Of a stretch of DNA of 64,000 nt, positions 52,396 to 60,390 are shown piece after piece (within the stretch, counting starts at the first letter, position 1; each line of letters opens with the position of its first letter). The translations under genes were made by a program, and so were the position numbers. Source of the stretch: Bryobacteraceae bacterium (GTDB lineage: Bacteria; Acidobacteriota; Terriglobia; Bryobacterales; Bryobacteraceae); contig JAWKHH010000001.1 of assembly GCA_041394945.1 (NCBI GenBank), positions 1,550,001 through 1,614,000 of the forward strand, read 5' to 3'. Below the pieces are notes generated by a model. The model saw only the letters and a list, made by a program, of their open reading frames with translations. It was not told the origin of the DNA and searched no databases.

Positions 52396-53556
52396 ATGAA
52401 TCGAGTCTCTGTTTTGGCGATCGTGTGTCTCACTCCGGCGGCGGCGCAGTTCGGCGAAGACGTGGCCTTCCTGGCGCGGCACGCCGATGTGGTGGTGCTG
52501 AGCGATGCCGCCGGAAAGGCGCAGGTGGCCGTGGCGCCCGCCTGGCAAGGGCGTGTGATGACAAGCACGGACGGCGGGGCCGGCGGCATCAGCTACGGGT
52601 GGATCAATCGGGATCTGATTGCGTCGCGCAAGCTCGTGCCCCACATGAATCCGTTCGGCGGCGAAGACCGCTTCTGGATGGGTCCTGAGGGCGGCCAGTT
52701 CTCGGTGTTCTTTCCCAAAGGAGCCAAGTTCAACCTCGAGTATTGGCAGACCCCGGCGCCCATCGACAGCGAGGCCTACACGGTGGCCGGCAAGCAGCGG
52801 GATCGCGTGCGATTCGAGAAGCGATTCGGGCTGACCAACTACTCAGGCGCCACGTTCAACGTAGCGCTCGACCGCGAGATCCGGCTGCTCGGTCCGGCGG
52901 ATTTGTGGGCAAAGTTGGGTGTGGCCGCCCCGGACGGCGTCAGCGCCGTGGCGTACGAGTCCATCAACCGGGTGTCGAACGCGGGGAAAACCGCATGGTC
53001 TGAGAAAACCGGGCTCCTATCGATATGGATCCTTGGGATGTACAACGCCTCGCCCGCCACCACCGTCGTGATTCCTCTTCGCGAAGGCGGCAGCGGAGGA
53101 GTCACGGACGACTATTTCGGGAAGGTCCCGGCGACCCGTTTGAAGAACGACGGGAAGACCGTCTTCTTCCGCAGCGATGGCAAGTACCGGAGCAAGATCG
53201 GAGTGAGCCCGCGGCGCGCGACGCCGGTGCTCGGTAGCTACGACGCCAAGACCGGCGTCCTGACGATCGTGCAGTTCACACTTCCCGCGCGTGGCACAAG
53301 GTACGTCAACTCGCAGTGGAAACTCCAGGATGATCCGTTCGCCGGAGATGCGATCAACAGCTACAGTGACGACGGCAAAATGGGCGCATTCTACGAGCTC
53401 GAGACCTCCTCACCCGCAGCAGCCCTTGGCCCGGGAGAGACGATCGAGCACGTCCACCGAACAGTTCACCTGCGCGGAAGCGCTTCGGCGCTCGACGCTA
53501 TCGCAAAGACGGTGTTGGGGGCCAGCCTGCGGGAAATCCGCACCGCACTGCCGTAG
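52396..53556 (+). CDS. Secreted protein of unknown function (possible DUF6786-like)
   Basis: 386 aa with signal peptide MNRVSVLAIVCLTPAAAQ and an AGGAG ribosome site just before ATG. The mature protein is predicted strand-rich: VAVAPAWQGRVMTSTDGGAGG, NPFGGEDRFWMGPEGGQFSVFF, YSGATFNVALDREIRLLG and TGVLTIVQFTLPARGTRYVNSQW. The pattern recalls mutarotase-like beta-sandwich proteins and, from memory, the DUF6786 family; neither is certain. It lies 15 bp after the methyltransferase gene and 34 bp before the ECF sigma gene, so a shared transcript is possible. Confidence 0.6.
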   Translation: MNRVSVLAIVCLTPAAAQFGEDVAFLARHADVVVLSDAAGKAQVAVAPAWQGRVMTSTDGGAGGISYGWINRDLIASRKLVPHMNPFGGEDRFWMGPEGGQFSVFFPKGAKFNLEYWQTPAPIDSEAYTVAGKQRDRVRFEKRFGLTNYSGATFNVALDREIRLLGPADLWAKLGVAAPDGVSAVAYESINRVSNAGKTAWSEKTGLLSIWILGMYNASPATTVVIPLREGGSGGVTDDYFGKVPATRLKNDGKTVFFRSDGKYRSKIGVSPRRATPVLGSYDAKTGVLTIVQFTLPARGTRYVNSQWKLQDDPFAGDAINSYSDDGKMGAFYELETSSPAAALGPGETIEHVHRTVHLRGSASALDAIAKTVLGASLREIRTALP

Positions 53557-53590
53557 CCCAAAGGCGCCAACGCCACGGATACACTAATGG

Positions 53591-54178
53591 ATGACAATCA
53601 TGGGGGAGACGACGCCAGCGCGTGAAGAGGTCACCCGCCTGCTGCGGGCATGGCGGCACGGCGACCGGGACGCGGAGCAGCGTCTGGTGGAAACGCTGTA
53701 CGCGGAACTGCACCACATCGCCAGCCGGTTGATCTCCGGCGAGCGCCAAGGCCACACTCTCCAGACAACCGCGCTCGTCCACGAAGCCTACCTGAGACTG
53801 GCGGGCGCCGAAGTCGAGTGGCAGGACCGCGCGCACTTCCTGGCCCTCTCGGCGCGGCTTATGCGCCGCATCCTGGTAGATCACGCGCGCGGACAGTTGC
53901 GGGCGAAGCGCGGCGCCGGGGCGCCGGTCGTGAGCCTGGACGAAGCGATGGTGGTGGACGAGCGTTGCCTTTCGCAGGCCGAGGATATCGATGAGGCGCT
54001 CGGACGCCTAGCTTCGCTCGACGAGCGCAAGAGCAAGGTGGTGGAGTTGCACTACTTCGGCGGACTCACCTACGACGAGATGGCCGAAGTCCTAAAGATC
54101 TCCGCCGTTACCGTACACCGGGAATTGCGGTTCGCCAAGTCCTGGCTGAACCGGGAACTTGCGCGGGCGGGCCAATGA
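53591..54178 (+). CDS. ECF-type RNA polymerase sigma factor (TIGR02999-like)
   Basis: 195 aa. Sigma region 2 spans about 10-95, with ADLHH-like ELHHIASRLISGERQGHTLQTTALVHEAYLRL and the recognisable RAHFLALSARLMRRILVDHARGQLRAKRG. Region 4 (LDERKSKVVELHYFGGLTYDEMAEVLKISAVTVHRELRFAK) is a helix-turn-helix for the -35 element. This subtype is common in Acidobacteriota and Planctomycetes and is typically paired with a Ser/Thr kinase rather than an anti-sigma factor. That is exactly the case here: its stop overlaps the kinase ATG by 4 bp. A second in-frame ATG at 53600 is an alternative start. Confidence 0.92.
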   Translation: MTIMGETTPAREEVTRLLRAWRHGDRDAEQRLVETLYAELHHIASRLISGERQGHTLQTTALVHEAYLRLAGAEVEWQDRAHFLALSARLMRRILVDHARGQLRAKRGAGAPVVSLDEAMVVDERCLSQAEDIDEALGRLASLDERKSKVVELHYFGGLTYDEMAEVLKISAVTVHRELRFAKSWLNRELARAGQ

Positions 54179-56766
54179 GTGACCGGCTCCGCCGTGTGGA
54201 GGAGATCTTTCAGGCCGCCTACGATCTGTCGCCGGAGCAGAGAGGCGCCTACCTCGCAAGCGCGTCCGGCGGCGACGAAGAACTCGCGGCCGACGTAGCT
54301 TCCCTCCTCGACGCGGCAAACGACGGCGACGTCACCCACGTAGTCGCGCGCATCGCCGGCGAATGGGCCGACGGCCAAGAGCCGCGCGCCGGAGCCCGCA
54401 TCGGAGCCTACGAAATCGTGCGAGAACTGGGGCACGGCGGAATGGGGAGCGTCTACCTGGCCAAGCGCTGGGACGACGCATACGCGCGCCAGGTGGCGCT
54501 AAAGCTGCTGCACCCCGCCCACGCGTCGCCAAACCTCGTGGCGCGATTCCAGGCCGAACGCCGATTCCTGGCGTCGCTGCAGCATCCAAACGTCGCGAGT
54601 GTCTACGACGCCGGAACAACCGCGGAAGGCGTTCCCTACCTCGTGATGGAATACGTCGAGGGTGAGCGTCTGGATCTCTATTGCCGGAATCACGCCGTCC
54701 CGCGCCGACAGCGACTGGAGATATTCCGCAAGATCTGCGGCGCGGTACAGCATGCGCACCGGAACCTGATCGTGCATCGGGACCTGAAGCCGGCCAACAT
54801 TATCGTCAACGGAGATGGAGAGCCAAAGCTGCTGGATTTCGGGATCGCCAAACTCACCGAGTCCGCCGGCGACGAGAGCCCTCGCCTCACCGGCACCTAT
54901 ACGATCCTGATGACCCCGGACTATGCGAGTCCGGAACAGGCTCGAGGGGAACCGGTGACGACGTCCACGGACATCTACTCGCTCGGCGTCATCCTGTACG
55001 AAGTGATCTCCGGCCGCCGGCCGTACCAGATCCGGTCGCGCAGCGTGACCGAGATCGCTCGCACCGTGGGCGAGACCGGCGCCGAGCCACTCGCATCGGG
55101 CGAAGACGACCTGGACCGTATCGCGGCCAAGGCGCTCGAGAAGGACCCCGCGCTCCGCTACGAGTCCGCCGAGCAGTTCTCGGCCGATGTGGGTCGACTG
55201 CTCAGCGGGATGCCGGTGATCGCCCGGGAGCAGAATTGGTCTTACCGCGCGGGCACGTTCGTGCGTCGGCACAGGCTGGCGGTGGCGGCTTCGGCCGCGG
55301 TGCTGGCCGTCATCGTCGGTTTTGGAATCGCGATGGCGGTTCTGGCGTCGCGCCTGGCCGAACAGCGGGACGTGGCGCGCCAGGAACAGGTTCGGGCAAG
55401 AGAGGCCGCCCGATTTCTCACCAGCATTTTCGAGGCCGCCGCGCCGGACCAGTCCGGCGGCGAAAAGCTGACAGCGGAAGAAGTGCTGGATCGCGGCGCC
55501 CTTCGAGTTGACCGGGAGTTGCAAGGACAGCCGGAGTTGTTGGCAGCGGTGAAGGATTCGATCGCGAACACGTTCCGCAGTCTGGGCCAGTATCCAAAAG
55601 CGCTCACGCAGGCACAGCAGGGATTGGAATCGCGGCGGAAACGGTACGGAAGCAGCAGTGAGGAGGTAGCGGCGGGGCTCGCGACGCTCGGCGGCGTCTA
55701 CTACGACACCGGCCAATACGAGGCGTGCCTCAAAGCGCTGCTGGAAGCGCTGGCGATTCGAGAGAAGAATGGGCGCAACAGGGCCGGGATCGCCGACAGC
55801 CTGCTCTCCGTGTCGGATGCCTACGACGCCACGGGAGACTCGCGCACGGCCGAGGAGTACGCGCGGCGGGCGATGGCCACTTTCCGCGAGGCCGATGGCG
55901 CAAAGAGCGCCGCGGCGGCCAATGCCATGGTGTCGCTCGCGGCGCTGCTGCGTCACCGCGGTGAGTTCACGGAGGCCGAGGCGCTGCTCGGGGAGTCGCT
56001 CACCATACGGCGGGCGTTGTTCGGGGAAAACCATTTGGACGTGGCGCACAGCCTGAATCATCTCGGACGCTTGCACTACCAGAAGGGCGAGTACGCGACC
56101 GCGGAACCGCTAGTGCGGGAGGCGCTCGAGATCCGGCGGCGCGTGATGGGTCCGAATCATCTCTCGACGGTGGCGAGCAACAGCGCCTTGGCCGGAATTC
56201 TCTCGGCGAAAGGCGACAATGCGGCCGCGGAGGCGGCATACCGCGAAAGCATGCGCATGCTGAACGCGACCTTCGGGGACAATCATCCTTTCGTGGCGGC
56301 GGCGGCCTACAGCATCGCGGCGACGATCGAGGATGGAGGAGAGTTCGAGAGAGCGGAGGCCGAGGCGCGTCGCGCATTGGACCTGCACCGATCTCTGGTC
56401 GGGAAGAGCCACCCGAACACGGCGCGGGCGCTTATGCTTGAGGGCCGCCTGCTCACCAAACTGGGGCGGACCAGCAAAGCGGAACCGCTGTTGCGCGAAG
56501 GGCTAAGGATCCGGAGCGAGAAGCTGACCGCGCCCCATTTCGAAATCGCGGAGGCCGAAGCTCTGCTGGGGGAGTGCCTGATGCGGCAAGGCAGGTTGCG
56601 CGAGGCGGAGCCGCTCCTGACGGGAAGCTATCCGGTGATGGCCAAGCAGCGCGGCGACGTGTGGAAACCCACCCGCGCGACGCGCGAAAGCATCCAGGAG
56701 CTGTACCGCCGTCTTGGCGCGCCGGAGAAAGCGGCGGCGGTCATCTCTTCCGCCGCCGCTCATTGA
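54175..56766 (+). CDS. Membrane Ser/Thr protein kinase with C-terminal TPR domain
   Basis: 863 aa. A Hanks-type kinase domain occupies about residues 75-340. The glycine loop is ELGHGGMGSVYLAK and the catalytic Lys lies in QVALKLL. VHRDLKPANIIV, LLDFGIAKL and YASPEQARGEPVTTSTDIYSLGVILYEVI complete the active-site set, so it should be active. One transmembrane helix follows (AVAASAAVLAVIVGFGIAMAVLA, about 370). The outer part carries many TPR/Kinesin-light-chain-like repeats of about 42 residues (AHSLNHLGRLHYQKGEYATAEPLVREALEI). ATGA overlap with the ECF gene suggests the kinase controls that sigma factor by phosphorylation. Confidence 0.93.
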   Translation: MSDRLRRVEEIFQAAYDLSPEQRGAYLASASGGDEELAADVASLLDAANDGDVTHVVARIAGEWADGQEPRAGARIGAYEIVRELGHGGMGSVYLAKRWDDAYARQVALKLLHPAHASPNLVARFQAERRFLASLQHPNVASVYDAGTTAEGVPYLVMEYVEGERLDLYCRNHAVPRRQRLEIFRKICGAVQHAHRNLIVHRDLKPANIIVNGDGEPKLLDFGIAKLTESAGDESPRLTGTYTILMTPDYASPEQARGEPVTTSTDIYSLGVILYEVISGRRPYQIRSRSVTEIARTVGETGAEPLASGEDDLDRIAAKALEKDPALRYESAEQFSADVGRLLSGMPVIAREQNWSYRAGTFVRRHRLAVAASAAVLAVIVGFGIAMAVLASRLAEQRDVARQEQVRAREAARFLTSIFEAAAPDQSGGEKLTAEEVLDRGALRVDRELQGQPELLAAVKDSIANTFRSLGQYPKALTQAQQGLESRRKRYGSSSEEVAAGLATLGGVYYDTGQYEACLKALLEALAIREKNGRNRAGIADSLLSVSDAYDATGDSRTAEEYARRAMATFREADGAKSAAAANAMVSLAALLRHRGEFTEAEALLGESLTIRRALFGENHLDVAHSLNHLGRLHYQKGEYATAEPLVREALEIRRRVMGPNHLSTVASNSALAGILSAKGDNAAAEAAYRESMRMLNATFGDNHPFVAAAAYSIAATIEDGGEFERAEAEARRALDLHRSLVGKSHPNTARALMLEGRLLTKLGRTSKAEPLLREGLRIRSEKLTAPHFEIAEAEALLGECLMRQGRLREAEPLLTGSYPVMAKQRGDVWKPTRATRESIQELYRRLGAPEKAAAVISSAAAH

Positions 56767-56769
56767 CTT

Positions 56770-58206
56770 CTACTCCACCCAGAGATTGACGCCCCGGGCG
56801 CTCGAACCGGCCCCGATCGTCAGTACGATCGGCGCCTTGCCCGAAGGCGTGCCGGGATTGAGCCGGGCGTTGATCTGCATCAGTCCCACGAAGCCGGGCG
56901 CCGCGCCCGCGTACTCGATCGTCGCGTCCACTCCGCCGACGGTGACCCTCACCGGCTGAATCGGCAGCGCGAGCGGCGTTCCGCGAGGACGGCCATCCTC
57001 GCTGCCGGGATTGGTGAGGCCTTCGCCGGTCGCATAGAGTACGAACGGGACGCCTACCGGGACCGGCCGGCTGGCGGACGCCAGTTCGCTGCCGAGCACG
57101 GCGATCGCCTCATCGCTTCGCGGCGCGCTGAACGAGAACAAGCCGGGTGCGCTGGCGGCCACCGGCGCCTTATAGACGTTCGAGAACTGATCCTGGTAAA
57201 CGACGCGAACATCGACCGTACCTTCCACGCGATACGGCACCTGCACGTTCACCTGCCCGGCGCTGGCGAACAGGATGGCGGCGGGGCGTCCATCGAAGGT
57301 GACCCTGACGTCGGCCACCTCCGTCGAAAGGCGATTGCCGCTGAGTTCCGCTCCCGCGCCGGCGTCCGGCCCCAGGTTGGAGCCGAAGATCGCCACGATC
57401 TCGCCTGGCGCGATCGCGTTCGACGTGAAGCTCGCTCCGTTCACGATAGACGTGATCCTGGGCGGCCCGGCGGCATCCTTCGAGCATTGCAGCAACTGCA
57501 GATAGGGAAAGCCGGTGGAGGCCGCGGCGGTGCGGCCGGTGGGATTGTACTCGCCGGCCAGTGCGTATCCGGTGGCCAGGCCGCCTGAAAACGAGATGAT
57601 GCTTTGCGCGGTGAGGTTGATGCTCCCAATGTAGTTGTGCGTGTGGGTGCGGTCTTCACGGGGTTGCAGTCTTGCCCCGCCCATGGGTCCCGCCGGAGCC
57701 GGGCTTGCCACCGGAAAATACCCTTGCATGGCATCCACCGTGCTCCAGCCGGAGGGGCAAGACAACCCCTCGTAGAAAATCGTGGTTCCGAGGGGGATGG
57801 GCGCCGGCTCCGGCTCAACGCGCTTTTGGCACGCGAGCATCTGCACGTAGGGAATCGAGGACCCGGCGCCGGCCGTTTCGGTGCGGAAGGTCTTGGAGCC
57901 GCCGCTGGCGAGGCTGGTGTTGCAACATCCGGCGGCCACCAGATATCCGGCGCTTCCGGTGTTGATGGACCCGGAGACCGCATGGGAGTGCGTACGGTTC
58001 TCCCCACTGGCGAGCGCACGGCCCACTTGAGCGAGAATGCCAGATGGAGGGGCAACGGGAACGATGGCGCGACCGGAAGCGGGCGAATAGGGAGCCCAGC
58101 CGGCGGGGCAGGAAGGGGCGTCGAAGTAGGCGACACTGAGGCGCGGCAGCGCGTCCTGGCCGAACAGGATGGCCGGCACGAGAGCAGCAAGCAGGCGGGT
58201 TTTCAT
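56770..58206 (-). CDS. Secreted protein with two CPxGW/THxH modules and a Solibacter-type C-terminal domain
   Basis: 478 aa with signal peptide MKTRLLAALVPAILFGQDA. Residues about 22-260 contain two tandem modules with the same order: FDAPSCPAGWAPY then GENRTHSHAVSGSIN then SIPYVQMLACQK, and YEGLSCPSGWSTV then REDRTHTHNYIGSINL then GFPYLQLLQCSK. The C-terminal ~220 residues look like the TIGR03437-type domain widespread in Solibacter: ITSIVNGASFTSNAIAPGEIVAIFGSNLGP, then DGRPAAILFASAGQVNVQVPY, LYATGEGLTNPG and VRVTVGGVDATIEYAGAAPGFVGLMQINARLN. It is probably extracellular or on the cell surface. Its ATG overlaps the stop of the upstream one-module gene by 4 bp. Confidence 0.75.
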   Translation of the reverse strand: MKTRLLAALVPAILFGQDALPRLSVAYFDAPSCPAGWAPYSPASGRAIVPVAPPSGILAQVGRALASGENRTHSHAVSGSINTGSAGYLVAAGCCNTSLASGGSKTFRTETAGAGSSIPYVQMLACQKRVEPEPAPIPLGTTIFYEGLSCPSGWSTVDAMQGYFPVASPAPAGPMGGARLQPREDRTHTHNYIGSINLTAQSIISFSGGLATGYALAGEYNPTGRTAAASTGFPYLQLLQCSKDAAGPPRITSIVNGASFTSNAIAPGEIVAIFGSNLGPDAGAGAELSGNRLSTEVADVRVTFDGRPAAILFASAGQVNVQVPYRVEGTVDVRVVYQDQFSNVYKAPVAASAPGLFSFSAPRSDEAIAVLGSELASASRPVPVGVPFVLYATGEGLTNPGSEDGRPRGTPLALPIQPVRVTVGGVDATIEYAGAAPGFVGLMQINARLNPGTPSGKAPIVLTIGAGSSARGVNLWVE

Positions 58207-58694
58207 TGCGCGCCTCCCAGCGGAACGCGGCAGGCGAGCGCCCGGTAGAAAGGCAGGCCCGACGACGCGGGCCGAGCCGTTCCACTTCCGGTCCTGGCGC
58301 CTCTGGCCGCTCCCCCTTTGTTGTCGTTGCCGCCTCCGTTGGCGGCGGAGATGGTTTTCGATGCCAACGAAACCGAGAACGACATCCGATGTTCGTGCGT
58401 GGGCGAGCTATCCCTCATCGCCGTCCCGACGGTGATGGCGACATTGCCACCCGTCACCGTGCCGACGATGACGCGGCCGTGCGCGTTGGATGCTGGTTCC
58501 CATCCGTCGGGGCAGCTTGCGCGGCCGAAGAAGAAGCTGACCATACGGGGGGGAACCGCGGCGGCCTTTTGCGTGGACGCCGCGCGTTGTAGCGGAGGTT
58601 GCGTGATTCCTGGCAGAGCGGCGGGGTCCGCGGCAAGGGCGACGGGCGCCGCCACGGTGAAAAGCAGCCGGCCGAAGCGATATTTTCGGGGCAT
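58203..58694 (-). CDS. Secreted single-module CPxGW/THxH protein
   Basis: 163 aa; signal region MPRKYRFGRLLFTVAAPVALAA. The mature part carries one copy of the module seen twice in the next gene: FFFGRASCPDGWEPASNAHGR, then DSSPTHEHRMSFSVSLAS, then GLPFYRALACRVPLG. The layout, including a His-x-His in the middle and a Leu/Tyr-rich strand ending in Cys, resembles phage tail-collar or surface-binding domains by eye. I cannot name a family with confidence. The overlapping ATGA junction with the two-module gene argues that the two proteins are made together. Confidence 0.6.
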   Translation of the reverse strand: MPRKYRFGRLLFTVAAPVALAADPAALPGITQPPLQRAASTQKAAAVPPRMVSFFFGRASCPDGWEPASNAHGRVIVGTVTGGNVAITVGTAMRDSSPTHEHRMSFSVSLASKTISAANGGGNDNKGGAARGARTGSGTARPASSGLPFYRALACRVPLGGAQ

Positions 58695-58836
58695 TGGGAT
58701 TGGTCTCCTCTCGATAGTTCCGCCGGCTGATAACCGGCTTCGTCTATGGGAGCGTCATTCCCGGGGGGATTCCTTCATTGGCGGGAATCTTTTCGAATAA
58801 CAGGACTACCGAGTTCCGCCGATAGCAATCACAGGC

Positions 58837-59400
58837 ATGGACATAGAAAGAACCTGGCCCCGGATCACCCTGCCGCTGGCCGTCGCCGTGGCGATGACTG
58901 CCCCGGTGGCACACGCGCGGGGCGGCTGGCCGCTTGCGTTGACTTGGCTCCAGTTGGCGGCCTACGCCGTGCATCAATACGAGGAGCACGGCCGCGGCGC
59001 GTTCAAGGCCTATGCCAACCGGCTCTACGGCGACGGCCGCGAGGTGCTCGGCGACCGCGCCATCTGCGTAATCAATACCGCCGGCGTCTGGGGGATCGAC
59101 TCGCTGGCGTTCGCGGCGGCTTGCCTCTGGGGTCCCGGAGCGGGAGTGACGGCGGTGTACTTATCGCTCGTAAACGCCGTGAGCCATATCGCCGGAGCGG
59201 TCCGGACGCGGGAATACAATCCCGGACTGTGGACAGCGATGGGTGTTTTCGTGCCGCTCGGGGGCTATACGCTGGCCGAATTGGGCTCTCTTGGGTTCGT
59301 ATCCCCGTTTCAGCACGCGTTTGGGGCGCTGGTTTCGATCGCGATCCACGCCGGCATCGTCGCCCACGTGATGCGGAACCGCGCGGCGCACACCGGTTAG
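58837..59400 (+). CDS. HXXEE domain membrane protein
   Basis: 187 aa with four to five hydrophobic segments. The family motif His-x-x-Glu-Glu is visible in LAAYAVHQYEEHGRGAFKAY near residue 48. The conserved Asn and His-containing helix (SLVNAVSHIAGAVRTREYNPGLWTA) follows. HXXEE proteins are small bacterial integral membrane proteins of unknown activity; the charged in-membrane motif suggests metal or substrate binding. It converges on the msrP-like gene with an 8-bp gap and stands alone otherwise. Confidence 0.75.
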   Translation: MDIERTWPRITLPLAVAVAMTAPVAHARGGWPLALTWLQLAAYAVHQYEEHGRGAFKAYANRLYGDGREVLGDRAICVINTAGVWGIDSLAFAAACLWGPGAGVTAVYLSLVNAVSHIAGAVRTREYNPGLWTAMGVFVPLGGYTLAELGSLGFVSPFQHAFGALVSIAIHAGIVAHVMRNRAAHTG

Positions 59401-59408
59401 CCCAGGGG

Positions 59409-60335
59409 TCAGAACTCCTTGCCGTTGTACATCGAACCCACCCACTTTTCGTAGCCGTTGTACATCTGCGTGGGCCGCACTTCCATCTTCGGAATCAGCT
59501 TCTCGTGCGCCTGGCTCCACCGCGGGTGCGGCTTCTTCGGGTTGACGTTCGAAAAGAACCCATATTCCGACGAAGCCACCTTGTGCCAGAACGTCTCCGG
59601 CTGCTTGGCGAGGAATTCGATCTCGACGATCGATTTGGGGTTCTTATAGCCGTACTTCCATGGCACGATCACGCGGAACGGCGCGCCGTTCTGCGCCGGC
59701 AGCTTCTTGCCGTAGATCCCGGTAACGAACATCGCCAGCGGGTTCATGGCTTCGTCCATCCGCAGCGCTTCAAAGTATGGCCACGGGTACCAGTTGGCCA
59801 TCGAAATTCCCGGCTGCTCGTCCTTGCGCATCACGGAAACGAACCGGACGAATTTGGCCTCGGGTTTCGGATCCACCTTCTTGATCAACTCCGCCATCGG
59901 GAACCCGGTCCACGGCACGGCCATCGCCCAAGCCTCCACGCAGCGGAAGCGGTAGAGGCGCTCTTCGAACGGCATGGTCTTCTCGAGATCGTCGAGATCG
60001 AGTTCCTGCGGCTTGTTGACAAGCCCCTTCACCGCGATCTTCCATGGCCGCGGCTTGAAATTCCCCACCAGATTCTTCACGGCGGTTTTGTCGGTGGGGT
60101 GGAACTCGTAGAAGTTGTTGTACCCGGTGGCCGCCCACTCCTCCGTAACCGGGCGGTCAAGGGTGAAGTCCGGATTCCGTTTTGACGGATAGATGGAGTG
60201 TCCTTCCGCCGCGGCGAGCGGAGAGGCGACCGCAAAACCAGCGGCCTTCAGAATCTGTCGGCGGTTCCACCACACGGCTTCCGGCGCCGCTTCGCGTTCG
60301 GGGATTTCCCAGTCCCGAGGGGTTCGTATCAGCAT
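59409..60335 (-). CDS. msrP: Tat-exported MsrP/YedY-type molybdopterin sulfoxide reductase
   Basis: 308 aa from ATG 60335, with AAGGA upstream; the frame extends further but reads into the response-regulator gene. The twin-arginine signal is WWNRRQILKAAGFAVASPLAAAEG. The periplasmic enzyme binds molybdopterin through a Cys in YRFRCVEAWAMAVPWTGFP. ATGYNNFYEFHPTDK and GISMANWYPWPYFEALRMDEAMNPL match the MsrP family, as do GAPFRVIVPWKYGYKNPKSIVEI and HPRWSQAHEK. In other bacteria it repairs oxidised methionine in periplasmic proteins and draws electrons from the heme membrane protein MsrQ. No msrQ is adjacent here, so the electron donor is unresolved. Confidence 0.88.
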   Translation of the reverse strand: MLIRTPRDWEIPEREAAPEAVWWNRRQILKAAGFAVASPLAAAEGHSIYPSKRNPDFTLDRPVTEEWAATGYNNFYEFHPTDKTAVKNLVGNFKPRPWKIAVKGLVNKPQELDLDDLEKTMPFEERLYRFRCVEAWAMAVPWTGFPMAELIKKVDPKPEAKFVRFVSVMRKDEQPGISMANWYPWPYFEALRMDEAMNPLAMFVTGIYGKKLPAQNGAPFRVIVPWKYGYKNPKSIVEIEFLAKQPETFWHKVASSEYGFFSNVNPKKPHPRWSQAHEKLIPKMEVRPTQMYNGYEKWVGSMYNGKEF

Positions 60336-60390
60336 CGGCTTGTCCTTAGCCTTTATGCTATCACTCGGCTGTTTTATTCCCGGTCCGGGA

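Noticed and set aside
60378..60390. Short palindrome TCCCG-GTC-CGGGA between the response regulator and msrP
   Set aside because: The stem is only 5 bp with no T-run after it, so I do not call it a terminator; chance is likely in G+C-rich DNA.
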